The notes: generated by a model from the letters alone, not told the origin. Shown: positions 13,322 through 26,389, numbered from the stretch's first letter. The stretch is 64,000 nt of DNA from Setaria digitata (GCA_003640385.1 RCAB01000073.1:62001-126000), one strand, 5' to 3'. A program made the numbers and translations.

Positions 13322-14257
13322 AACTTCTCTAGAAGATCGCTTCACAGCCTAAAAGTAAGTTAGGGTCACTTTTAAATACCATCCTTGAGGAATAACATCG
13401 GCAGAGAAAAGTGTAAAAAGTAAATGAGTTATTTTGCCGGAAAGAGAAGATAATGAGTCCCATCCCGACACTTTCTATTTGTCGATTAAAACGTCCACTC
13501 CTAGTAGTTCTATTGAGAATAACCCTTCCAAGATTTCTTCTCACTCGTATCAGCGAAAGGCAATGTGACAAACTTCACATGCCCACTCCGTAGATGACAT
13601 ATTTTGAGCACATACGTCAAAGTAAGTACGACTTTCAGACTAATCTTCAAATCAAACCAAATCATATGCCTCGCAATGAAAATTTGACATTCCAACACAT
13701 TTGTATAGCAAATGATTTCACTAAAGGGAAGAGCAGCATGTTTTTCCGTGAAATTTAAACTGAAAGAAAGTTAATCTTGCTTATATGCAATCACACTTCA
13801 CATCAAACATTTACATTTATATTTCATTTAAATTTTTCCAGTTAATATAAAATGAAATATCGTTCAAAGACTCATTCATTAATATTCTTAGTACTTTGAA
13901 AACGTCCACACACAGTGTCCATAACGAAGTGCTTGTATGAAAACAGCAAGTTTTTGAGATTTGATTCGGTATGTGTTGCCTTCTGAGAGTGACCAAAATA
14001 ACCAGTCATTTTTGCAAGCTAAGGTCTGTCTCCTTCCAGGAAATAAATGGCTGCCAAAAAACTCAGTGAAAAATTGCCACAACCCGGTGAATTCATTATC
14101 ACCAAGAAAGCAGAGTATGAGGTGCTGCTCAGTCTGCCTTGTAAATGTGATTAGAAGTTGACTTGCAGCTACGTTTGGCACATCAGTTTGCACAAAAATT
14201 GTATTTCTTTTCGTCGTTCTGTTCTTCTGAAGTAATTCAACTAGTCTGTTGGTTCAG
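13322..14257. other. intergenic between RPF1 and the first CK1-like kinase
   Basis: Divergent promoter region. It probably also hides the 5' exon of the kinase whose first recognisable exon starts at 14258, but I could not identify that exon. ORFs here on both strands carry no domain. Confidence 0.45.
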
Positions 14258-16076
14258 TCGATAAAATTATTGGGTAAAGGTGGCTTTGGAGCAGTATACG
14301 AAGTAAAACGATTGTCGGACGCTGCTGCTTTCGCGATGAAATGTGAACTGATGGATGTTAGAAAACGAGTATTCTTTAATGATACAATTTAAATTAAGTT
14401 AATTTGTGAAAAAAAGCAATACGACTTAGAAATCCTGGAAGTTTAGGAATTCGTAACTTGCAAGATAATAATATTAAACCGATAAACGATCAAACTAACA
14501 GGTATTATTAATGGATTGTACGGTTTTACGTGGAGCACAGTCACTTGGAAGTAAACATTTTTGTGAAATTATCGATCGTGGAAAGCAACCTGAACGTTTC
14601 AGATTTATTATTATGAAATTGGTAGATTTCAATTTTTTGGAAACCATCAAGTTTGCAAGTTGTTGGCTGATTTTTGAAGTTCATATAATTTGAAATAAAT
14701 ATCTAACTATGCCACTGAATTAATAAATTTTTAATGGACATCACTTTAAGGTGGGTCGAAATTTATGGGACCTAAGGGTTGAACGGCCTGAACAACGTTT
14801 TACACTAAACACAGCGCTAAAAGCAGCTGAACAATGCCTAGAATCAATTGAACATTTGCATACCGTTGGATTTTTACATCGAGATATCAAGCCAGGCAAT
14901 TTTGCTATTGGACGACCGGAAGCCAATGAACATCACACTATTTTCATGCTTGACTTCGGGCTCTGTAGGCAATTCAGGTGCACTCATTAGATAGGCTTCA
15001 GGATCGATGGTACTATAAATTCTGAATCCGCAATTGTTCCTCTGCTCCTCTTCATTCATTCCACCTCTGAAGTTAAATAGTAAGTGTACTCCGACGTTTT
15101 CAAAGACTTCATGTTGAATGTTTCAATTCGAACGGCAATTGTTTCTGCAAACACGAGCATTCGGCCTTATTTGAATTTTGCAGTTCTGGAACCAAAGATT
15201 TACGATTGCCACGCGCATCGGCTCCCTTTCGTGGTACCACTCGTTATGCGTCAATTGCCGCATTACGACAAATGGAACAGTCCCGGAAAGATGACGTCGA
15301 GTCTTGGCTGTACATTACGGTTGAATGGACTGCCGGTTCTTTACCGTGGAGGAGGCTAAAGGTTCAATGGTTTAAGAGCTTATCATTTAACCTTCATTAT
15401 ATCCTTATCATATTGAATAAAAGACTGATAAAAGCCTTCATTCTGTCATTATGGCACTATTATGAGAAATGTCATTATTACAAATATCTTCCGTAAAATC
15501 TAGCCTCTGACATCTTTAAATTCTTTTTCCAGGGACCTGATAAAGAAGAAGTCTTGCAGTGGAAGGAAGAAGTACGTGAAGGTGAAGCGATGAATGATTT
15601 TTTTAAACAATGTCCTAAACGAGAATTCTCGACAATAATGAAGTACATCGACTCATTGGAATATGAAAGCATACCTGATTATGATCACATTTATTATTGC
15701 ATACAGCATGCTGCTAAGGCATGCATCTTCGCTGATCTTTTTTATTCTAACTAAATTAACTGAAAATTTAAACTCATTCAAGCTGTTATTTTCAATTGAA
15801 AGCAAAGTTTATTACTGATTTCAAGTTTTTAGCTATAGATATAATTTTTCGTTGTAAGTTCAAAAAAGTAAGCAAAATGCAGGCATTTCCAAAGAATTAC
15901 CAAACGACCAGCGGAATTTTTTTTTCTAGGCAAATCATATAGCAGCAGATGATCCACTTGATTGGGATCCAGAGCATAAATATCATGGACCGACTATAAA
16001 TCTTAACGAAAGGCAGAATAAGCAAACAAAAGATCGAAAACGTCTAGTTACAGCAAGAACACAACGTTCCAGTTGA
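14258..16076 (+). CDS. CK1-superfamily (TTBK-like) protein kinase, 5' end missing
   Basis: Exons 14258-14368, 14502-14621, 14751-14977, 15184-15361, 15533-15718 and 15930-16076; phases agree and about 322 codons are seen. Kinase motifs in order: Gly loop LGKGGFGAVYEV, the VAIK-type lysine in FAMKCEL, GSKHFCEIIDRG, HRDIKPGNFAIG, LDFGLCRQF, FRGTTRYASI, and RKDDVESWLY followed by LPWR. The HRDIKPGN and FRGTxRYAS signatures place it in the CK1 superfamily, nearest the tau-tubulin kinase group that is greatly expanded in nematodes. The catalytic Lys, Asp and DFG are present, so it is probably active. The intron after 15718 appears to use a GC donor (AAG then GCATGC). An upstream exon with the initiator Met and the residues before the Gly loop must exist, because no in-frame ATG follows the stop at about 14228. 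Confidence 0.87.
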
Positions 16077-16606
16077 TTTTTTGCATCTCTCAATCATCCA
16101 TGAATCCGTGATAAATATTTTCCCTGAACGGTCTCTTGTCGTATTAAAATAGTCCGGAAATTAACAACTTAAACTTAACTGTGAGAAGATTTGTGATGTT
16201 TCCCAATTTTCTCAGTTTAAAAAACAATGATATCTTACGAGCTGTTTCCTAAATCCAATGAAATCCGTCTAATCAATCTGTTTCTTTAGAATAAAAGGTT
16301 TATTGCCTATTTTTGGCAAACACTATACCGTATATGCTAACCAATAGAAGATTATTTTAAATTTCTCGTTTTAATTATTTAAGTCAGTTTGCTGTTCTAT
16401 ATAATAACGCTTCACGAATATTTATCGGTAAAAATCAGTTAACAGTTTCGAGAAATTAATGAATATTAATTACAATCGATTGAGCGAGATCAATAAAAAT
16501 ATGTACATATCCTACAGTATAGGAAGATTATTGAGTATTAAAACTGCAAATTTGTTCACATTATGCTATAACTCCAAATAAGGCTTGTTTTTTTTTTTCT
16601 TTTTCT

Positions 16607-16637
<31 letters not shown>

Positions 16638-17282
16638 TTTAATAGTAACGCAGGAGGTAAATTACTGAAAGTGCAATGAAGAGCGGAAATATAAATTACA
16701 TGTATTAAATGACGAAGGAAAGAAATTAGAAAGTACTTGGCACTAAATTGTATTGGTTTTAATTATTATTCTAAGTTTGGTTTGAAAATCTTTTCAAGCA
16801 AACTTTTTTTTTTTCTTAAAGAATATTACTAATATTACCAAGGAATCAACTAAGCAACCAAAGGTTCAGCCAAAATGATAATGATTGATTTAACTTTTGT
16901 TTAAATTCTCTCACGCTTCCGTTATCTGTAACACAAAATAATCCACATTGAAATGCCATAATGATATCGCTTATCGTGATAAAACTGAGCAGCTGATTGG
17001 TTTACCAGTGAAAGAAGCTCATCTGTGGTACAGATCTCTCTTATTATGATACATAGTTTCTACATGCAGTTTGATCACTTAGCTGAACAAACTGAAGTGC
17101 TGCAAAAGTTCCGGACTCCACTGCAAACCGGTAGAAATCACAAGTGTACCATTCCGGAAAGTTGCTGTGCAGTACACTGCCTTATAGAGTGTACTTGTCG
17201 CCCTTGTTAGTGAACATTGCTGTGTCAATAATTTCTAAAAAAAAATAACAAGTACTGTTGTTTTTTACTAGGAGTAACATAT
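16077..17282. other. convergent intergenic region with T tracts
   Basis: Lies between the 3' ends of the kinase and the BPI-like gene. It contains a long interrupted T tract at about 16590-16640 and an AATAAA at 16492-16497. No gene was recognised; the ORF at 17025-17210 has no domain. Confidence 0.5.
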
Positions 17283-20200
17283 TTAGAAGTTCTCAGTCAA
17301 GACCTCTATTGATGGATTGGGAAACAGTTTCTAGGAGAAAACAAATAAAAAATAAATTTAAGCTGTGCTACTGTCTGGAAATCGCAAGATTTGATTCATG
17401 AGTAAGTAGCATCTTGTGTAGCATGAAGTATTAAGCCTAATTTCAAATTTCTCTTCAGGAAGACACTGGACAAGAAAATTATCAAAAAAAAAAAAGAATT
17501 AAATATCTTAATTAGAGCAAAGCTGTCAAAAACTAACCTCCAAAAGCTCCTTTCTCTGAGAAATTAGTCGGAACAATTGTTTATCATAGTTTGGAATCAT
17601 TTCAACATAAGGCGTTATGCTAATTATCTTTAATTCGACTACTTGTAAGGATGCATTCACGTTCTGTTCTAAGCTATGCTGAAATGGAGCTAATTAATTC
17701 CATGCTAAATCTAATTAATTTAATATTTCTGAGAATCTGACACCACAAACATCATAAGTTTGAGCAATGCTACTCGTAGAAAAAAGGGTTCTTTTTGGTA
17801 ATGAGGAGGTATTCAGCACACCCGACCTTTGAAAAGGTCAAATTGCAAAAAATGTCTCATAAAAAAAGAAAAAAATGATTTATACTCTTTCAGTAAGTTT
17901 CTCGTTCACGTATTCATTGCTAACGTGTATCGTAATAAGCCATTCAAATTCAAGTACTTTCACGTCCATATTTTCCTGTTTATAAGTTATAAAACTTGTT
18001 AAATGCAAATCAATTAATGCAAAACCATTTCGAACCGATGCAACTAACGGCGAAAGTATTTTGATTACCATGCGACCTGAATTTAAATTATCTTCGTTGT
18101 ATATTTTACAGTTAGCAAATAATTTTCTTTGAATTAGAAAAGAAAACAATAGACTAACTTGGTCTTAGACTAGACTGCACTATGTGCTAATGTAGATGAC
18201 ATGCGACGAAATTTACAAAAAAAAAAAAAACTTTTTGTAAGACGAAAAAATTTTTCCAACTGTCAGTTTTATCTGACAGTTACATCTCCTCAAAATGGCT
18301 AAGATACTTGCTTGTTGTATCAGCAATATGTGGCTCGTTAATAAGCATATTGGACAGCAAGCGATTGTTAAACTATTAATTCAACTCTGCATTAACATGC
18401 AAGGTAAACTAGCTAATTTCCTTGAATATAAAACAGTACTGCAGAGAAGTTACAAAAGAAGCACCTGAATTAGGGAGGTATAATTCTGTATCCTGTAGCA
18501 AGTCACCCATGCAATGCTCTTTTTCTGAACATTTTAAACGAAGCATTTTCTGGAATTCTGGATCTGCGTGGAGTTGCAACTCCGTCTCCCCAAACGTTGC
18601 AAGTTGCTTCAGAAATATATTCAACACAGATTCTGAGACATACAGATAAGCCATTTTAACTTTATCATCCGGTGATTTCTGGAAATTTTTTAGCTGCCAA
18701 ACTTGATTATGAAAATATCAGGTTGAATTAATTTAAAAAATGAGCGAAATGATTGTATGAGTTTAAGTTTATGTTATTTGATGTACAAATGAATTAGGCG
18801 ATAATTGGCTATTTCTCTAAATCCTTTTTTTTTTTCTGGAAACTTGCAGAGCAAACGAACCATTAGCTGCACTCCGTTTTCCAACTTTCTCACTGCGGGA
18901 GTACCAAGAAGTGGAAAATCAAAATAGTTTTCAGTAAGCGAAATATCATTACTTATTGTGGTATCAATGAGAAGATGTGTAACAGTATCATTAATCTAAA
19001 AAAAAAAGTGAGAGCAGTAAAAAAGACTTCATGAAATTTCGAACTACAGAAGCATTTTAATTATTTTATTTTAAAATTATGACAAAATACAAAAAGGTAG
19101 CCAAGCGTACGTTCTAGATAAAACTAGATTAGTGAAATAGCTAGTGAATAGACTGAATGGATTGATATTGAACTGAACTGAACTTGAAAGTATCTTTTGT
19201 TATGTGTGTGATATATTCGGTCTATCTCAGGAGGAAACAATAATGCTAGTAAGCAGAGGATGTTTAGTAAAAGCTGCTTAGTCTAGTCTAAATGAAATTG
19301 ATTGTTATAATTTCGGGTTTAAAAAAAATGTATCGTTTACTTTGATTTCAACAACCGGCGAGCGTATCAGCTTATTCAAGCGCTCCTCAAACTTGTTTAT
19401 GAAAGCTTCCAGAGCTTCACAGATAACAGCAGATATAGTTTCATCCAGTTCTATCCGCAAGCCTTGATCAATCAACTCGTGTAATTTCGGTGCCAACTTA
19501 ACGTCAATTGATCGTACTTCTGCACCACAGACTATTTCTTCCAACTAGAAGATTTATTTGATACGCGTAAGGTGTAAAACTTTTTGCAGTTATTATAGCC
19601 GTACTAAGCCAAGCAAGAAGTCTTCGTAGTTTAGTATTTGCTAATTTCTTTTTCGTTTTAAAAATTTAACTAATTATTTCCGAGAAACACTTTCTATTTC
19701 GAGAGCTAAGCGTAAAAAATATTCCGGATTCGAATTAAGCAGTTCTACAAGTGTACTTACCAGTAATTTTCCAGCAAATGTTGTAGCAACTTTAAGCTTT
19801 AAATTAATTATGAAATTGCTCAAATTTGCTTCCAAATGACCTTCACGAATGGTTCGATACACTGCTCGGTAAGAACTTGACAATTTTGCTGATCCGCCAT
19901 GTAGTATTATTTCCATTGTGTTATTAAAATGTACCTGGAATTTTGATAGTAAGAGCTTATTGAGATAATGCAATGTTGAAGAAAATTTGAAGCAAATTTT
20001 TCGATGCTCAATTAAAAATTTCATTTTAAACAATTAAAACATCGATCTTTTTGTGGCATTTTAAGAAGTTAGTTGGAATCATTTTAAAAAAATATAGTTT
20101 TTTTTTTTTTTTATTTCGTGATGTCATATGTCAAAGAATTGATTCAAAAAATTGATTCTGACTAAATCTAGTAATTATTTTCTATTCTCAGTTCCGTTTT

Positions 20201-21390
20201 TCCTAATTATATTCTCTATTCAGTAGTCTCCTCCGTATCATAATTTTGAACTAATCAAGTTTATCTTTTTTATGTAATTGCAATTTTCAAAACAGAAAAA
20301 GCAAAGTACCTTGTAAGCAAAGCTTGGGAGTGCTATATTGTGAATTCGTGGCTTAAGAACGNGATTCTGACTAAATCTAGTAATTATTTTCTATTCTCAG
20401 TTCCGTTTTTCCTAATTATATTCTCTATTCAGTAGTCTCCTCCGTATCATAATTTTGAACTAATCAAGTTTATCTTTTTTATGTAATTGCAATTTTCAAA
20501 ACAGACCTTGTAAGCAAAGCTTGGGAGTGCTATATTGTGAATTCGTGGCTTAAGAACGGATACGTTTAGTTTCATCAGAGTTCGAGAAAACTCCGGTAAT
20601 TTTTTATTCTCTAACTCTTTTTGGAACATTTGTTTCAATTCCTAGAAAGTTAATTTTATTATTTAAATGATTTTGAATTGCTACTGTATTGCCATTGTGT
20701 CGAACAACGTCTTTTCCAAACTATCTAGATAATTTTGACATTGGAAACTTTGTAGGTGCTAGTCTAAACTATTTGATTTCATAAATCCTTACCGTTGCCC
20801 AATAATTGATCATTTTTGGTGTTATACGTACCAGCATACCGACATTTTTTTTCAATTCATTTTCAAATTTAGCATTACTTTCACCTCCAACTTCTTTCGA
20901 CAAATCTGTGGAGGATTCCGGCTGGTCATTTTCATTGTCCTGCTGTGTTGCTGCCTCTTCTTGGGCTACTTTCTGTGAAATGAAATCATAAGTTGTACTT
21001 CGGATATGCCAGTTGGCTAGAAGAGAAGGGACGATTGTAGATTGAAATTTTTTAAATATTTCTGTTCTATTTTCTTCTATTTTGATAAGCCTCTTTCTTT
21101 ATCAGTCATTTATCACTATTTCCTCTTTATCATTCATTCAGCCAAAAAAGTTTCCAGTTGAGCAATCGTTTCTACCCAATAGTGAGAAAAAAAAATCCGA
21201 AAAATGAAAAGGTGCGGCTTAACTAACTTACTTCTGCATTAGCCATCCCATAATTTTTCTTAGTTGCAAGCTCCAAATCTGGCACATATTCCAAAGTTAA
21301 TCCAACAGCACAACTTGGTAGGATTAGAAGTAGGAAATAAAGTATGGACGGTGAATGAGTGATAAGTTTGGTGTATGAGAGCGGCAGCAT
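17283..21390 (-). CDS. BPI/LBP/CETP-family secreted lipid-binding protein, 526 aa, 10 exons
   Basis: Minus-strand exons 21390-21232, 20972-20793, 20641-20507, 19934-19761, 19544-19341, 18995-18861, 18678-18465, 18076-17886, 17678-17538 and 17330-17283; total 1581 nt in one frame. It starts MLPLSYTKLITHSPS, followed by the hydrophobic stretch ILYFLLLILPSC, a signal peptide or anchor. A Gln/Glu-rich segment comes next, then a two-module layout typical of BPI-fold proteins: IHNIALPSFAYKV, FDFPLLGTPAV, and KMAYLYVSESVLNIFLKQL matching the start of the second barrel. BPI-fold proteins bind lipids or lipopolysaccharide in a hydrophobic tunnel; the ligand here is unknown. The exon 6 to 7 junction (18861 to 18678 or 18693) is the weakest part. 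The third exon lies beside an assembly join at 20362. Confidence 0.8.
18258..18281. repeat. perfect 9-bp inverted repeat, 6-nt loop
   Basis: AACTGTCAG at 18258-18266 and its exact reverse complement CTGACAGTT at 18273-18281, separated by TTTTAT. It lies in an intron of the BPI-like gene (between 18077 and 18464). It could form a small RNA hairpin or be chance. Confidence 0.6.
20154..20558. repeat. duplicated flanks around single N at 20362 (assembly join)
   Basis: 20154-20361 and 20363-20558 are two copies of the same sequence either side of one N. They differ by a 12-base block (at about 20297-20308) present only in the left copy, next to the donor of the third BPI-gene exon. The pattern suggests two overlapping contigs or alleles joined without merging. 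The last 50 or so bases of that exon therefore appear twice; I used the right copy for the model. Confidence 0.85.
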
Positions 21391-24135
21391 GGCCAAAAAT
21401 TAATTCCGCATTAAAAGTAAGCAGTAGTTCTGGGCTGCAAAAAAGCAATTACAAGGTGGAAAATTGGTACGCCATAGTGAGAAGAGATTGGAACGTTACG
21501 GAAAGGGTTAGAATCTAGCAGAAGTGGTACCTATCAACCTCGAGCAACCGAACTTTTCCCGGAAGTATCGCCATAAGAAGGGATGAATTTCTTCGTAAAG
21601 TTGTTTCGATTTTCTCGCCAGTGAGGTAGCGAAAAGGGCGGAGAAGGAAACAATGTCATTTATATTTCTTTTTAGAAAATTGTCTTGTCGTCGTTCTTAA
21701 AACACCGGAAATGGTTGACTACTTAAAAAGAAGAGAAGCCAAACATGATTTGGGTTTTAGTGAACCACAAACACTTACCTCTTCAGTCTCCCACCACACA
21801 CACACACACACACTTATATGTACACATTTATAATTTCAAATATATAGAGATGATAGACGAACATACACCCCAAAAAGTGGTTGCTTTTTATTAAATCGGT
21901 CATCTGTCACCATTCCGAAGGGTTGACAGAAAACGGTTGCAAAATTTACACAGTTGTGTATAAAAAAGCGCATTGACAGTTCGCGGTAGTTCCCCGGAAG
22001 TTGGAATTTCCATGTCGTTCTTTTGCATATTTCCATTTTAACAGTAGAAGGAAGTCATTTGATAGTTGCTGCTGCAAACTAGATGGATTTCCGGCATCAC
22101 TGTGTGATCGATGGCTTACTTTCTATGGTATTGACTTTCCTTTCTTCTTTTTAAGATCCCTTAGATAAAATTATTAATTGCATCGTTTCCTCATCACATA
22201 TCGTGTGCGACCTTTTGCGCCACAGGATTAAAGGTTAAATTGCATGAACAATAGGATGGTAATAGTGCGACATTTCTTGCGATTTTGACTTTACCTTTTC
22301 CAATGTCCATAACTGAACTGATTGCCATCGACCATATCTTTGATGACTGATTTATCTCGATAAAATCTTTATTGCATAATGTGAGTTTTCGCGTCATCTT
22401 TCATTTCGCTGAAAATTTGTTGAAAACTGAGTTTCAGTGCCTTTCTGAATCTTCGTCATTGAAACGAACAGTCGCTAAGACAGACAATAGACACTTGCTT
22501 AGCTCAAATTCGCTGTCTTAAAAATCAATTCAATTTGAAATTAATTCAGGGTAAGAATTTCCTGAGCAGCTCTGACTCACTGAATTTATCAAAATATTTG
22601 AAATGCAAAGACATAGCAACCAATTCTTGAAAAGCGTCTCTTCTGTTGAAGAGACAGTGATTTAATCAAAATGCTGTTTGATGCTGCTAACTTTGTCAGA
22701 ACTTTTACATTTTTAAAGTGCAACAACACAGGCGCCTGTCACATGACGAGGCACGACATCTCACATTCCAACATCTTCCGGTGGTTTTTTCCGAGGCAGT
22801 GACGGTTGTATCTATTATTGTAATGAAATCAAAAATCATCCATCGTCTTTCAAGCTCCCATCTAATTTGATTAAGTTTTTAGACTCAGTAACTGACGGAA
22901 CAAGTTAATGCTGAAATTCGATCTTGAAGTTCAAAGACCAATGGGAGAGAAGTTTTGGGTAATTAAAGTAAAATAAAATAGATTTTCATTTAATTTTCGC
23001 TTTTTTTTTTCAAACTAAAATACTTCAGCTCTTAATTTATTTACAGCGATAACTCTTTTTGAATTACAAAATTTTTCAATTATCTTAATTAATTGTTATA
23101 AAAATTTGCAAATATCAAAATTGAAAAGAATTCTTACAACTTTTTATAAATTGTTCATTTAAAATGCAAGACTCTGAGGTTTGAAAACAAATTAAATAGT
23201 TTTGCACAAAAGTAGTTTTAGAAAAAAATTTGCCGCATTTTTTATAGAACTTCAGAATATAGAACTATTCATTTTTTTTTTTTCGTGTGTGTATAAAAAT
23301 GATTTGTAACAGAAAATGCATCCAATATATAAATTGATTCTGGGAATTTTAAACAACTCAGCAAATTATTCCTAGTTGGATACATCAAATTGGAATGGAA
23401 CTAACAATATGTAGCATATAGAAAAAAGCCGGAAATTTCAAGTTGGAATTTGCAAGGCTTAGAAAGATTAAAATCAAAGATGTCAAACGAATTCTGAGGA
23501 TTATTCATGCGACTATATGTTGTTAGATCAGATATACATACATTATCCAAAATTAAAGCATATATCTATTTTGCTATTTGGGATTGCACAGAATTCATAC
23601 AACTTGATGCATCGAAATAACTTTAAATAATGAAATAAATACGCATAATGGAGATAAATTTATAGCTTAAAAAAACTTTCAAATTATGAAATTGAAATTC
23701 GTAATTGTCATGAATGAACAGACTTGAGAAGAAATTAATCCAATCAAATGAGTTTGCACAAATTTCGTCATCCTGAGGAGGAGGAATGAAAATGTTGCAA
23801 CAATCAAAGAATAAGTGATTCTTAAGATCAAATTCTAAATAATAAATCGGTGAAGTTTCATCCGTAAATTCCATTTCTTTGCTTCTCTCAATAATTCCAA
23901 TGATCACTTTTCAATCAGTTTCGTCTGTTTCAGAGCTCCCCTATGAAATTATTCCAGTAAGCCAAAGACTTCTTTGTTTCAAAGTGAATTAATTATTCAT
24001 TACAGAAGCAAATTTTTGTTCCCTACAGAAAAGCTTTAAAGTGATAAGTAAGTTTGTTTACAAGCATATCATATCAATAACTAAATGAGAAATTAATTAG
24101 CCAAAGCAAAAGAAATGTCAAAAAATCCACAGCAA
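21391..24135. other. intergenic, 2.7 kb, includes a CA repeat
   Basis: Contains a (CA)n run near 21794-21813 and a relatively G/C-rich stretch at about 21530-21660 that may be the BPI-gene promoter. An ORF at 23623-23907 on the minus strand has no recognised domain. Nothing else is supportable. Confidence 0.45.
21794..21813. repeat. (CA)n microsatellite
   Basis: A run of about ten CA dinucleotides upstream of the BPI-like gene. Confidence 0.75.
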
Positions 24136-26389
24136 TCAAAAAAGTCGCGAAAATCGCTGCGACAAATTTCGTGTTGTCATGTCCTGCCAGAAGCAGTTCT
24201 TCATACTCTCGAAACGATCGTAACAAATTAAGTAGCCGTAATCGAGCTGCGTAACCTTGCCAGGACGTTGGTCACAGAATATTAGACACTTATCACCGGC
24301 TAATGTTGTACCGACTCCTTCAAATAGCACTATCAGGGAAAAGTAATAATCATTGGTAAAGGGAATTGCAAATAAGAGTAGAGATATAGTTGAGAAGAAT
24401 TTAAGAAACGCCATAATCTAAAACTTAGTTTATGGCTTTAGACAAAAAAAGTGCTGCAATAGTTAGCTAGCCTAATTCAAGATGAATAGATTTGATTTCA
24501 AGTTTTACAAAGTTTGGCTTCAAAAGTACTTTTCTCATTCTGTATTAGATGCATTGATTAAATCGACCAGACTTAAATTCTCTCTAACTTGTTTTTGTTT
24601 TTTTTTTTTTATGATTCTGCGGTGCATCATATCGAAATAAATAGCGTACACATCCTATAAAAACTCGCAAAACGTCCTGATTAAAGACAATTTTTCTGTG
24701 AAACTTAAAATCAATATAGACTGATTTTTTTTTTTTTTCAAGTAGTTGTTTCAACTATCATGCAGATTATCCATCTATTCCCACTATGCAAGAAAATAAG
24801 GTGTTGAGTTAGTCTAGACTTGTCAAAATAAAGCAGCATTTAAATTAATGTTATAAAAAGGTTTGCTGTAAGGTAATAATACTATCATCAAAATTTGAAA
24901 AGTTAAGGTGAAGCTACCGTTTCGAACGCAGCAATCACGATGATCACGTCCTTGTGCAGCACAGAATTGTATTTCTGCAGCAGCCGATACTGGACACGAA
25001 TCACGTTTAAAATACATATTTATAAACTGGAATATAATAATTATCAAGGAGAAAAATGAAAATACCACAGCAAATTGCATTTTCTATTCCATTCTGATCG
25101 AGTACTAATACGAGAGTGATAAAAAAAGAATGAGCATTCATATCAGAAAACTAACTGATATGACAAAATTCAACGTGAATTAATCAAAAGTGTCTAATTT
25201 AGCAAGCTCTGCATAGCGGGAATTGTTTCAATATAATCATTAGCTTTCCTGTTACAGCACAGGAATTTTGGATAGCAAATGAATGAAATAGACAGTACTG
25301 GTATTAAAACTGTAATTATTACCTAAGGAAACTGATAGAAGCACATACTTATTACGAATACTTTTTCTTTAATGGATGCATTGTTTTCACTGAAGTGTTC
25401 TTACTTTTCAGAAGAAAAAGTTGAAAATTAAAATAGAAAAAGACAGTTTCAAGTTTTACAGTCTAACCACGCTTTCCAGCTCTTTATTTTTGCTTACCGT
25501 CTCTCTAGTGTAATTATGAAGAGAACACTTTTCCAAGCAAGCTTTCGGAAGTCCTCTTGCTTCACAACACTCCATGAACAGCTGATTTAGACTCTGAAAT
25601 TGAAAACTACCGGGTTAAATAATTTGGTAATTTTGGTTGGAAATGCAAAAAGTTAAGTTTTTTTATTAAATCGTGTGCTAATGAATTTAGCTTAGCAACC
25701 GCACCTGTTGCTTCACAAGTTTTAGATGAAAGCTCCTAGAGTGTTTGTAAAAAATTTCCGCTTTTTCAAGCTCACTTTTGGTTCCTCATTTCTCAGATCT
25801 GGTTGGAAAAGGTTCGAGCCACGAGCTCGTGCTCGCACTTGCGTACAACCATATGGACCGCAGTGATAGCCGGGGCCACACGCTGGCTGGCATAATGGTT
25901 GATGCTGCTGAGTTTGAGAAATGCAGCCAAAGCCAGGACCGCACACTCCATTAGCCAAGCACTGAAAATACGTAGAAATTTTATGATAGGTAAAATTGCT
26001 GCTTGCCTTGCATTACATTATTCTGAAGAGCTGCTCTGAAGGACTTAAGTATAGAGTCTAGGAGGAGTTAGTCTAGAAGCTATTTCTCTAAATGAGAAAC
26101 TACGAAATTTTTTTCCGAATCTTGTGCTTTTGGAATAGCAAGAGCAGAGGATACATACGGCTGTATCAGTGATACGCTAGAAAATTCGTTTTAGCGTGAA
26201 AAGTTTTCGAATACTTTTCTTCCGATTTCTCGAGCAGTGATAATTGTCATTCACAGTAAGGTCATAAGTCATTCCATTAAAATAATTATGCAAATTCATT
26301 ACGGGAATTTTGGAGGAAAAATTTACCGAAAATACGGCGGGTGAAAGTGAAACGAGGAAGCAGAAAGTTGATAGTGCGCTGAAAGACAT
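24136..26389 (-). CDS. secreted DB-module protein, 211 aa, 5 exons
   Basis: Minus-strand exons 26389-26327, 25961-25776, 25593-25498, 25026-24918 and 24317-24136; phases match, 636 nt. Exon 1 encodes a clean signal peptide (MSFSALSTFCFLVSLSPAVFS). Exon 2 gives a short Cys/Gly-rich segment with CGPGFGC, CQPACGPGYHCGPYGC and a basic RARARG stretch. Exons 3-5 form a complete DB module, a nematode-specific disulfide-rich domain: FMECCEARGLPKACLEKC, YFKRDSCPVSAAAEIQFCAA, GRDHRDCCVRNGV, TTLAGDKCLIFCDQRPG, and YLICYDRFESMKNCFW. DB-module proteins are extracellular, and a few C. elegans members act at receptors or the cell surface; the role here is unknown. An in-frame ATG 14 codons upstream is possible but would spoil the signal peptide. 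Confidence 0.88.

Noticed and set aside
19674..20033. 119-codon minus ORF
   Set aside because: Its middle is the fourth exon of the BPI-like gene (19934-19761); both ends are read-through into introns.
23623..23907. 94-codon minus ORF after the DB-module gene
   Set aside because: No domain, A/T-biased residues, and no convincing splice or poly(A) context.
24823..25080. Apparent separate small secreted protein starting MQFAVVFSFF
   Set aside because: The hydrophobic start is translated intron. A TATATTCCAG acceptor at 25027 makes the rest the fourth exon of the DB-module gene, completing its cysteine pattern.
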